The notes beneath the pieces are model-generated. The model did not search any database. It worked only from the letters and a program-made list of their open reading frames with translations, and was not told the DNA's origin. Position numbers and translations under genes: made by a program. Below, piece after piece: positions 57,774-64,000 of a stretch of 64,000 bases of DNA. Numbering within the stretch: position 1 is the first letter of the stretch; every line of letters begins with the position of its first letter. Source of the DNA: CAYUEN01 sp964443745 (lineage in GTDB: Bacteria; Campylobacterota; Campylobacteria; Campylobacterales; QNZT01); assembly GCA_964443745.1 (NCBI GenBank), contig CAYUEN010000002.1:57638-121637 (forward strand), read 5' to 3'.

Positions 57774-58610
57774 ATGAAAGGGAGGGCGTCGCGTTCGGTA
57801 CTGATCACCGGCTGTTCGAGCGGGATCGGTTACTATTGTGCGGGGGCGCTTCGAAAGGAGGGGTATCGCGTCTTTGCCACCGCCAGGAAAGAGGAAGATG
57901 TCCGAAGGCTCAAAGAGGAGGGTTTTTGGGCCTGTCGACTCGATCTTCGCGAGAGTGAAACGATCCGAGACAGCGTGGAAAAAGTCCTGGAAGCGAGCGG
58001 CGGGGAGCTTTTCGCGCTTTTCAACAACGCCGCGTACGGTCAGCCCGGAGCGGTGGAGGATCTGAGTCGCGATGTGCTTCGGGAGCAGTTTGAGACCAAT
58101 CTCTTCGGGACGCATGAATTGACCGCGCGCGTGCTGCCTGTGATGCGAAAGCAGGGGTATGGCAGAATCATCCAGCACTCTTCGGTACTCGGATTCGTAT
58201 CGTTGCGTTTTCGTGGCGCCTACAATGCGAGCAAATACGCCCTGGAGGGGCTCAGCGATACGTTGCGTCTGGAGTTGGCGGGAAGCGGGATTTATGTCGT
58301 CTTGATCGAACCGGGACCGATCCGGAGCGATTTTCGTAAAAACGCGTTGCGAAAATTTCTCGAAAATATCGATCGGGCCAAGAGTCCTTTCGCAAAAGCG
58401 TACGAAGGCAAACTCTCCGCTTTGCGAAGCGAGGAGGACGCCCCTTTTACACTGGGGCCGGAGGCGGTCTATGCCGTACTCAAAAAAGCGCTGGAGAGCC
58501 CAAATCCCGCACCGCGCTATCGCGTCACCTTTCCGACGACGCTCTTTTGGTATCTCAAGAGGCTGCTAAGTAGCCGTATGATGGACAGAGTACTCGCGAA
58601 AGTGGAATAA
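57774..58610 (+). CDS. Short-chain dehydrogenase/reductase
   Basis: A 278-residue SDR with cofactor loop TGCSSGIG near residue 11, NNAAYG near 85, catalytic Ser in QHSSVLG and YNASKYALEG as the Tyr-Lys pair. The longer C-terminal region fits the retinol-dehydrogenase-like classical SDRs of unknown substrate. ATG 57768 overlaps the previous TGA, but ATG 57774 is better spaced from GGAG and is used here. Confidence 0.88.
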   Translation: MKGRASRSVLITGCSSGIGYYCAGALRKEGYRVFATARKEEDVRRLKEEGFWACRLDLRESETIRDSVEKVLEASGGELFALFNNAAYGQPGAVEDLSRDVLREQFETNLFGTHELTARVLPVMRKQGYGRIIQHSSVLGFVSLRFRGAYNASKYALEGLSDTLRLELAGSGIYVVLIEPGPIRSDFRKNALRKFLENIDRAKSPFAKAYEGKLSALRSEEDAPFTLGPEAVYAVLKKALESPNPAPRYRVTFPTTLFWYLKRLLSSRMMDRVLAKVE

Positions 58611-58612
58611 AG

Positions 58613-58633
58613 ACGATCCGAGGGGAGTCGTCA
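58613..58633. terminator. Weak hairpin between convergent SDR and TlpA-like genes
   Basis: GACGATCC and GGA-TCGTC arms pair with one bulge; the right arm overlaps the stop of the minus-strand gene. T-runs are poor. Confidence 0.3.
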
Positions 58634-59167
58634 TTTCAGCGTTTTGAGAAGCTTTTTCGCTTCTTCGAGATGGTGTAGGTTCTGTCCCCGTACGATTCCC
58701 TCCTTGTCGATTACCCAGAGCGAGGGGAGATTGATGATTCGGAATTTTTTGGAAAACTCCCCTTTGCCTTCGCTATCCCGTTTGTCGATGATGACGGGGT
58801 AGGCGATTTGTTCTTTTTCGATGAATTTTCTGGCGACTTGGGGGTCTTTGTCGATCGTGATACTGATGAGCTTTATGTTCGGATCGTTTTTGATCTCTTC
58901 GTAAAAGGCTTTGATCTGCGGGATCTCCGCGACGCAGTAGCGACACCATGTCGCCCAGAAGACCATGATGACGTTTTTCCCTTTCTGATCGGTTGTGGTG
59001 AAGGTTTCCCCTGTCGTCGTCATCCCTGTCGCAGCGGGTACCGGGTGTCCGATATAGAGTTCTTCCGCTTTGTTGACAGCCATTTCATGTTTGAAGATAC
59101 GGTATCCTTTATATCCCAGCGGCAGTAGGACAAGGAGGGCGATAATGATCATAATCCATTTTTTCAT
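58631..59167 (-). CDS. TlpA/ResA-like membrane-anchored thioredoxin
   Basis: A 178-residue protein with an N-terminal membrane anchor (residues 4-22) and a periplasmic thioredoxin fold. The redox pair is Cys75-Arg-Tyr-Cys78 in FWATWCRYC, with the cis-proline region INLPSLWVID. Such proteins reduce apocytochrome c or other envelope disulfides; the di-haem c1 in this window would need such a helper, but the link is inferred. Single gene with AAGGAATAA before ATG. Confidence 0.9.
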   Translation of the reverse strand: MKKWIMIIIALLVLLPLGYKGYRIFKHEMAVNKAEELYIGHPVPAATGMTTTGETFTTTDQKGKNVIMVFWATWCRYCVAEIPQIKAFYEEIKNDPNIKLISITIDKDPQVARKFIEKEQIAYPVIIDKRDSEGKGEFSKKFRIINLPSLWVIDKEGIVRGQNLHHLEEAKKLLKTLK

Positions 59168-59240
59168 CGTTATTCCTTAAGAAAATTTATTAATTTTATC
59201 ATAAAAGGAGTATCAAGTAAAGTCTTTGGGAGTATTTGGT

Positions 59241-59246
59241 TATAAT
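59241..59246 (+). promoter_or_regulatory. -10 box of the FmdE-like gene
   Basis: TATAAT preceded by TTTGGT, 22 bases before the ATG at 59268; AAGGTG acts as ribosome site. Confidence 0.5.
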
Positions 59247-59267
59247 TCATCAAAAAAAGGTGAATTT

Positions 59268-59873
59268 ATGAACTATCCGAAGTTTTTCGACGAAATAGAG
59301 CCGATTGTGGTACAGGATGCGCTGGCGGATTTTCTGGGAGCGAGCGAAGGGGGTGTATTGGAGTATCGCTATCTCGATATGGTCAAGCTTGCCGGACACT
59401 CCTGTCCGACGGTCGCCGGAGCCTATCTGATGGCGAAACTCGGGCTAGAGAGGCTGTTTGAGGGTGAGCTTCCCCAAAGAGGTGAAATCGTCGTGGAGAT
59501 GCGCGGTGCGCTGGACGAGGGTGTCGTGGGTGTCGTCGCCAACTGTATCGGCCTGGTGACGGGTGCGACGAACGAAGGAGGATTCAAGGGGATCGGCGGC
59601 AGATTCAACCGTGCGGGCAAACTCCGTTTCGGTATCGATATCGGAGCGGAAGTGCGCTTGAGCAGAGTCGACAGCGGCAAAAGCGTCGAACTCTCCTACG
59701 ACCCTTCGATCGTGCCCCCAAATCCGGAGCAGATGACGCTGATGCAAAAGATCATGCAATCGGCTGCGACACCGGAAGAGAAGAGACGCTTCAAAGAGCT
59801 GTGGCAAAGCAGAGTGGAAGAGATTCTGCTTTCGCGCGCTCTTTGGGAGCGAATGGTCACGATCGAAGGATAA
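59268..59873 (+). CDS. FmdE-like conserved protein
   Basis: A 201-residue soluble protein containing the segment KLAGHSCPTVAGAYLMAK near residue 39, similar to the His-Cys-Pro motif of FmdE (formylmethanofuran dehydrogenase subunit E) domains, followed by RGEIVVEMRG and GVVANCIGLVTGAT. Two cysteines and a histidine could bind metal. The organism shows no methanofuran pathway here, so the biochemical role is open; a molybdenum or sulfur link is a guess. Start at 59268 follows AAGGTG; a frame 42 bases longer passes through the -10 box. Confidence 0.7.
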   Translation: MNYPKFFDEIEPIVVQDALADFLGASEGGVLEYRYLDMVKLAGHSCPTVAGAYLMAKLGLERLFEGELPQRGEIVVEMRGALDEGVVGVVANCIGLVTGATNEGGFKGIGGRFNRAGKLRFGIDIGAEVRLSRVDSGKSVELSYDPSIVPPNPEQMTLMQKIMQSAATPEEKRRFKELWQSRVEEILLSRALWERMVTIEG

Positions 59874-59876
59874 GAA

Positions 59877-59897
59877 GGGGCGTTTTCAAGCCGCCCC
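59877..59897. terminator. Hairpin between convergent FmdE-like and MIP18 genes
   Basis: GGGGCG (59877-59882) pairs with CGCCCC (59892-59897), overlapping the end of the minus-strand gene; T-rich loop, weak flanking T-run. Confidence 0.4.
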
Positions 59898-60194
59898 CAG
59901 CGCTTTTTTGACATGATCGGCGGCCATGGAGATGTTCCAGGCCGGTTCCCAGACGATCTCCACCTCCGCCTCTTTGACCTCGGGTATCTTTTCGACCGCC
60001 TCTTTGACCCACTGGGTGAGCATCTGATGAAGCGGACAACCGCGTGTGGAGAGCGTCATGATCACTTTGACGTTGTTTTCGTCGTCGATGATCGCATCGT
60101 AGATCAATCCCAATTCGACGAGATTGAAGCCCACTTCCGGATCGATGACGGTGCTGATGGCGTCGTAGACCTGCTCTTTGGTAACTTTCGACAT
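59886..60194 (-). CDS. MIP18/DUF59-family iron-sulfur assembly protein
   Basis: A 102-residue protein of the DUF59 (MIP18, SufT-like) family. VIDPEVGFNLVELGLIYD is the acidic signature, and Cys in STRGCPLHQ is the conserved reactive cysteine. The family helps deliver Fe-S clusters. It lies 8 bp after the DUF2249 gene on the same strand. Confidence 0.92.
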   Translation of the reverse strand: MSKVTKEQVYDAISTVIDPEVGFNLVELGLIYDAIIDDENNVKVIMTLSTRGCPLHQMLTQWVKEAVEKIPEVKEAEVEIVWEPAWNISMAADHVKKALGAA

Positions 60195-60202
60195 CTTTTT
60201 TC

Positions 60203-60538
60203 CTATCCGTGGCAGCTGGCGTCGTTGAGATCCGCTTTGTCCGAAGCCCCCGATTTGTAGGAGAAGATCAGTTTGACGTTTCCGTCTTCGAGAGTTTGTG
60301 TTTCGATATCGAAATTTTCTCCGATTTTATTGAGTAGCCCCATCGGTTTTTTGTGGTTGATCATAATTAGCTTCTTGTTCGGACCGTCGATCAGTTTCAA
60401 CCCCGCCATCGCGTTGACCATCGGTTCCGGTGGTCCGCAGCGTGAAGTGTCGAACTGGTAGTAGGTGACCCCATCCTCTTCGAACGTGTAGAAATCGACC
60501 GTTGCACCGTCGACATCGATCTTTTGCATTTGAGACAT
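60203..60538 (-). CDS. DUF2249-like protein
   Basis: A 111-residue protein resembling DUF2249, a TusA-like small fold: D-T-S-R-C-G-P-P-E-P-M at residues about 30-40, then GPNKKLIMINHKKPMGLLNKIGE and a closing strand. It carries an internal Cys in the SRCGPPEP motif and ends NDASCHG with another Cys-His. Members sit near denitrification and Fe-S genes in other bacteria; here the pair DUF2249-MIP18 suggests an Fe-S or sulfur-handling role, inferred. Start ATG 60538 with AAGGAG upstream. Confidence 0.78.
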   Translation of the reverse strand: MSQMQKIDVDGATVDFYTFEEDGVTYYQFDTSRCGPPEPMVNAMAGLKLIDGPNKKLIMINHKKPMGLLNKIGENFDIETQTLEDGNVKLIFSYKSGASDKADLNDASCHG

Positions 60539-60663
60539 TTTCGCTCCTTCTTCGTTTTGGAATATAGATTGATTATACCAAAGGTGCATGAAGAGAAAAT
60601 TGATACTGGTCAATCGTTGACCAAGGGTGTAAAATCCTCTTCGAAAGTTTTGAAGTCGTGCTA

Positions 60664-61416
60664 TTACTCGATACCCAACTCCTCTGTTTTGTATCTGAGA
60701 ACATGGCCGTTGTCGTCCGCGAAAAAGATGTCTCCCTTGTCGTCGAAAGCGACCCCCTCCTGCGCGAACGGTGGAAGTTCGAAAGTGCGGCGTACTTTCT
60801 CCTTTTTCGGATCGTAGGCGATCAGCAGATCGTCCGTATCGCTGACGATATAGAGAAGCCCATCGTGATAATCGAGCCCCGCCATATCCGAAAAGCCCGT
60901 ATCCAGGACGCGGGTGATCGCGACTTTGGCTTTGAGGGGGGACTGGACGCTAAACAAAACGGAAGCGTCTTTCGCCGGATATTTTTTGTCGGATTGATTG
61001 ACCAGAAAGAGGGTGTCTTCGACGAATGCGATCCCTTCGATACCCCGCTTTTTATCCTTTTTCAGCAACTCTTTGCCTCGGTATTTTCGTCGGATGTCGA
61101 TTCGTTTTCGTATCGCGAAGGTGTGGGGATTGACCACCAAAATCCGCTCCTTTCCCTCCACGGCGAGATAGAGTCCGTCGTTTTTGCAGGCGATCCCCTC
61201 CAGATCGTAATCTCCCAGATGTTTGCTTTTGAGAATCTCTCCCTCCGTGGAGAGACGATAGAGAGACCCTTCGTCCGTCACGACAAAGAGCGTGCCCGAT
61301 GCGGTATGGTAGCAAATCCCGGAAGCTTCGGGAATGTCCGCGACAACACGGCCCGGGCTCTGCGTGCATCCGGCTATCCATATACAAAGCGCTGCTACAA
61401 ACGTTTTATAGATCAT
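60664..61416 (-). CDS. SdiA-regulated-domain lipoprotein
   Basis: A 250-residue lipoprotein (signal ending IAGC, Cys17) with a six-bladed-propeller-like SdiA-regulated (YjiK) domain: EASGICYH, LFVVTDEGSLYRLS, DLEGIACKNDGLYLAVE, GIEGIAFVEDTLFLVNQ, MAGLDYHDGLLYIVSD, QEGVAFDDKGDIFFADDNG. Function of the family is unknown. GGAGG before the ATG. Overlaps the phosphatase gene by 11 bp, so co-transcribed. Confidence 0.88.
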   Translation of the reverse strand: MIYKTFVAALCIWIAGCTQSPGRVVADIPEASGICYHTASGTLFVVTDEGSLYRLSTEGEILKSKHLGDYDLEGIACKNDGLYLAVEGKERILVVNPHTFAIRKRIDIRRKYRGKELLKKDKKRGIEGIAFVEDTLFLVNQSDKKYPAKDASVLFSVQSPLKAKVAITRVLDTGFSDMAGLDYHDGLLYIVSDTDDLLIAYDPKKEKVRRTFELPPFAQEGVAFDDKGDIFFADDNGHVLRYKTEELGIE

Positions 61417-61858
61417 AAAACCCCTCCTTCCTGAACATGTCCCGCACGCATAGATCGATCATCTCCCACACCTTTTCGAATCCCGCGAATCCGTTGAAGT
61501 AGTAGGGATCGGGAACGCAGGCGTTTTCAAATCCGGCGTAACCGCCCAGTTTGATCACGTTTTCAAATCCCCTCTCTTTCAACTCTTTGAGGTTGTTTTC
61601 GTCCATCGCGATGACATAGTCGAAGCTCCGATCCTCCGCCGTAAGTTCTCTCGCACGCAGCCCGCTGATATCCACACCGTATTTTCGGGCGACTTTGATG
61701 GAGTTTTCGCAGGGAGGATTGCCCGCATGCCAGGGGCCGAGCGCGGCGGAATCGATAAAAAGCTCCAGGTTGTGTTCTCGTGCGAGGCTGTTGGCGATAC
61801 CGTCCGCGATCGGTGAGCGGCAGATGTTTCCAAGGCAGACAAACAGAATCGAACGCAT
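61406..61858 (-). CDS. Low-molecular-weight phosphotyrosine protein phosphatase family
   Basis: A 150-residue protein with the P-loop CLGNICRSP near the N-terminus (C-x5-R) and the general-acid DPYY motif near residue 114. Tandem ATGs at 61861 and 61858; the second is better spaced from AAAGGA. Besides protein tyrosine dephosphorylation, family members can act as ribulosamine/erythrulosamine 5-phosphatases. It is divergent from a fructosamine-kinase-family gene, which favours the sugar-amine role. Confidence 0.92.
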   Translation of the reverse strand: MRSILFVCLGNICRSPIADGIANSLAREHNLELFIDSAALGPWHAGNPPCENSIKVARKYGVDISGLRARELTAEDRSFDYVIAMDENNLKELKERGFENVIKLGGYAGFENACVPDPYYFNGFAGFEKVWEMIDLCVRDMFRKEGFYDL

Positions 61859-61883
61859 CATGTTTCCTTTGGGATTGATTTGT

Positions 61884-61905
61884 TATAATAGTAAAATATA
61901 TTTTA
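61884..61905. promoter_or_regulatory. -10 box and 14-bp palindrome before the fructosamine-kinase gene
   Basis: TATAAT at 61884-61889 is followed by the perfect palindrome TAAAATATATTTTA (61892-61905). The palindrome lies over the expected start of transcription, so it could be an operator; the AT bias makes chance more likely than usual. Confidence 0.4.
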
Positions 61906-61920
61906 TAAAAAGTCGGTTTA

Positions 61921-62760
61921 TTGCAAGATATTAAAGAAAAAATAGAAAAAGTTCTAAATATTTCACTTTATAACTGTAAATTGATCGCGCAGAACCGCGT
62001 CGCGCATATCTACAATTGTGACAATAAATACCTTGTAAAACACTCAAGCGAAGATTGGCTGCTCGAAAGCGAAGAGGAGATGCTGGAGTATCTGGCGGAT
62101 TTCACCAATTTGCGCGTACCCGGAGTGATCGAAAAACATCCTAATCTGTTGATCACCGAATATATCCGAAACGATTCGGTCGGCCGTCACGAAATCGAGG
62201 AGGACGCGGCGTTTGCGCTGGCGACACTCCATCGGATTTCGGGGGAGAAGTTCGGCTTTTTCATGGATACGACGATCGGCCCTTTCGTACAGTCGAACGA
62301 AGAACACGAAAGCTGGATCGAATTTTTCAAGAGGGAGCGGCTGCTTGCGTTTGCGAACAGGGCGCTGGAAGAGGAGGTGTTGCCGGGAGAGATTTACGAC
62401 AGGCTGATCACCTTCTGCGAACATCTGGGAAGTTATCTGGAAGAGCCCGAATTTCCCTCCTTGTTGCATGGCGATGTCTGGAGCGGAAACATACTCGTCG
62501 ATCGGGGGGAACTTGTCGGATTTATCGATCCTGCGATATACTACGGCCATCACGAGGCGGAGCTCGCCTTTATCCGGATGTTCGAGACTTTCGGGGAGCG
62601 TTTTTTCCGCAAATATAGTGAAATGTTTCCGATCAAAGAGGGGTTTTTCGAAGAGCGGAGCGATATCTACAACCTCTATCCCTATCTGGTGCATCTGAGG
62701 GCCTTTGGCAAAAGCTACCTCTCCTATATCGAAAGGATACTCAAGAAGTATGGATACTAA
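61921..62760 (+). CDS. Fructosamine/ketosamine-3-kinase family protein
   Basis: A 279-residue kinase-like protein. The catalytic loop HGDVWSGNIL (near residue 182) and the FIDPAIYYGHHEAELAF motif are the signature of the FN3K family, which phosphorylates sugar amines on glycated proteins so that they fall off. The N-lobe has a lysine in KYLVKHSS. The start is TTG at 61921 with no clear ribosome site. It overlaps nspC by 11 bp. Bacterial members often prefer ribulosamine or erythrulosamine. Confidence 0.9.
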   Translation: MQDIKEKIEKVLNISLYNCKLIAQNRVAHIYNCDNKYLVKHSSEDWLLESEEEMLEYLADFTNLRVPGVIEKHPNLLITEYIRNDSVGRHEIEEDAAFALATLHRISGEKFGFFMDTTIGPFVQSNEEHESWIEFFKRERLLAFANRALEEEVLPGEIYDRLITFCEHLGSYLEEPEFPSLLHGDVWSGNILVDRGELVGFIDPAIYYGHHEAELAFIRMFETFGERFFRKYSEMFPIKEGFFEERSDIYNLYPYLVHLRAFGKSYLSYIERILKKYGY

Positions 62761-63871
62761 AACGCGGATCGATACGCCTGTCTACATTCTTCAAGAGGCG
62801 GCTTTGGAGAAGAATCTGCAGCTGCTCGATTACGTACAGAAGACAAGCGGTGCGAAAATCCTCCTTGCGCTCAAGGGATTTGCGTTTCAGGCGAGTTTCG
62901 ATCTGATAGGCCGGTATCTGCATGGGTGTTGCGCGAGTGGCCTGCATGAAGCCAGACTCGCCAAAGAAGCGATGGGCAAAGAGGTGCATACCTACGCACC
63001 CGCCTTCAAAGAGGAGGAGATCGACGAAATCCTCTCCCTCAGCGATCATCTGGTGTTCAACTCTTTCGATCAGTGGAGACGTTTCAAAAAGCGTGCGATC
63101 GGACGCGTTTCGTGCGGTCTGCGGATCAATCCCGAAGTCTCTGCGGCGCCCAAAGATATCTACAACCCATGTGCTCCCTACAGCCGTCTGGGTATCACCC
63201 GCGCGGAGTTCAGGGAAGAGGAGATCGAGGGAATCGAGGGGTTGCACTTTCATGCGCTCTGCGAGCAGGATGCCGACGCGCTGGAGCGTGTGCTTGAAGG
63301 GGTGGAGGAGAAATTCGGCCATCTGATCGCCGGTATGAAGTGGGTCAATTTCGGAGGAGGGCACCATATCACGCGGGAGGGGTACGATCTGCAGAAGCTG
63401 ATCGGGTTGATCGGTGATTTCAAATCTCGCTACGGGGTGGATGTCTATCTCGAGCCGGGAGAAGCGGTGGGATGGCGTACGGGCGTATTGGTGGCGACGG
63501 TGCTCGATATCGTACACAACGGCGTCGATATCGCGATCCTCGACACCTCCGCCGAAGCTCATATGCCCGATACGATCATCATGCCCTACCGTGCCGAAGT
63601 GCGGGGCGCGGGTAGGGCGGGAGAGAAGCCCTATACCTACCGCCTGGCGGGCAACACCTGTCTGGCGGGGGATGTTATGGGTGATTACTCTTTTGATAAG
63701 CCGCTGCAAGTCGGAGATCGAATCGTCTTCGAAGATCAGATACACTACACCATCGTCAAAAATACCACCTTCAACGGCATCAAACTTCCCGATCTTGCGA
63801 TAGAGCGAAAGGATGGAACGATCGAAGTGGTCAGGAGGTTCGGCTACGAAGCGTATGCAAGCAGAGTTTAA
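62750..63871 (+). CDS. nspC: Carboxynorspermidine decarboxylase
   Basis: A PLP enzyme of the alanine-racemase fold that removes the carboxyl group from carboxynorspermidine or carboxyspermidine, completing the polyamine route begun by the 54997 gene. The PLP lysine is Lys42 in LALKGFAF; HFHALCEQD, FGGGHHITR, EPGEAVGW and the C-terminal CLAGDVMGDY are in place. 373 residues. The ATG at 62750 lies inside the end of the kinase gene. Confidence 0.95.
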   Translation: MDTKTRIDTPVYILQEAALEKNLQLLDYVQKTSGAKILLALKGFAFQASFDLIGRYLHGCCASGLHEARLAKEAMGKEVHTYAPAFKEEEIDEILSLSDHLVFNSFDQWRRFKKRAIGRVSCGLRINPEVSAAPKDIYNPCAPYSRLGITRAEFREEEIEGIEGLHFHALCEQDADALERVLEGVEEKFGHLIAGMKWVNFGGGHHITREGYDLQKLIGLIGDFKSRYGVDVYLEPGEAVGWRTGVLVATVLDIVHNGVDIAILDTSAEAHMPDTIIMPYRAEVRGAGRAGEKPYTYRLAGNTCLAGDVMGDYSFDKPLQVGDRIVFEDQIHYTIVKNTTFNGIKLPDLAIERKDGTIEVVRRFGYEAYASRV

Positions 63872-63921
63872 GTCCCGATCGGATATAATCACCGCCTAAA
63901 TGTCCTAACGACACTTCATGT

Positions 63922-63996
63922 GGCCCGTTCGTCTAGCGGTTAGGACTCCGGCCTCTCACGCCGGCAACAGGGGTTCGAGTCCCCTACGGGTCACCA
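63922..63996 (+). tRNA. tRNA-Glu (CTC)
   Basis: A 75-base cloverleaf with acceptor GGCCCGT pairing ACGGGTC (one G-U at 2:71), D-arm GTCTAGCGGTTAGGAC, anticodon stem CCGGC/GCCGG with loop CTCTCAC giving anticodon CTC, T-loop GTTCGAGTC and encoded CCA. Only GAG is read directly. Confidence 0.93.
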
Positions 63997-64000
63997 TAAC

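Overview
The window is chromosomal sequence from a member of the Campylobacterota (formerly Epsilonproteobacteria), probably a free-living Sulfurovum/Nitratifractor/Hydrogenimonas-like organism; the genus cannot be fixed from the sequence alone. Two gene blocks recall the order I remember from Campylobacter jejuni: rpsB-tsf-ABC ATPase-fliR-acidic protein-gmk-tatA-argS (31.7-39.7 kb) and nth/rsfS-nadD-gap-pgk-tpiA-...-fabI (43.8-51.9 kb). A three-gene petABC bc1 complex with a di-haem cytochrome c1, a TlpD-like soluble chemoreceptor with a CZB domain, and the carboxynorspermidine polyamine route also fit this phylum. Base composition is mid-range with little strand bias. Genes are tightly packed, often overlapping by ATGA, and I see no insertion sequence, prophage, CRISPR array or rRNA operon.

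Layout. 0-4.7 kb: hemB (cut by the left edge), ribA, a soluble chemoreceptor, rsmG, two small conserved genes and htpX. 4.7-12.8 kb: the main accessory island, namely a long hairpin, a small membrane protein and a 2495-residue secreted protein with nine DUF11-like repeats. 12.8-19.1 kb: rhodanese, recQ, tRNA-Phe, murD-mraY and gpmI. 19.2-22.6 kb: fatty-acid cluster fabG-acpP-fabF-accA. 22.7-25.4 kb: petABC. 25.5-31.4 kb: mnmG, ribE-pgeF-flhX, and amrA with a GGDEF/EAL protein. 31.6-39.7 kb: translation, flagellar and Tat block. 39.7-43.3 kb: iron operon feoB-feoA-porin behind two matching inverted-repeat operators. 43.4-45.4 kb: unknown membrane protein, nth-rsfS-nadD. 45.4-52.9 kb: gap-pgk-tpiA, lactate oxidation lutABC, fabI, an orphan peptide-type permease. 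52.9-64 kb: nusA, several lipoproteins, carboxynorspermidine dehydrogenase, ferredoxin-thioredoxin reductase, redox and Fe-S helper genes, a phosphatase/fructosamine-kinase pair, nspC and tRNA-Glu.

The genes give a picture of a respiring, motile, microaerobic or anaerobic bacterium: bc1 respiration, central triose metabolism with optional lactate oxidation, ferrous iron uptake, flagella with cyclic-di-GMP control, type II fatty-acid synthesis and norspermidine-type polyamines. The least explained parts are the giant DUF11 protein with its coupled partner and upstream hairpin, a ribosomal protein S2 with an added helix-hairpin-helix tail, the porin locked into the feo operon, and a Cys-rich lipoprotein with paired CX3C motifs.
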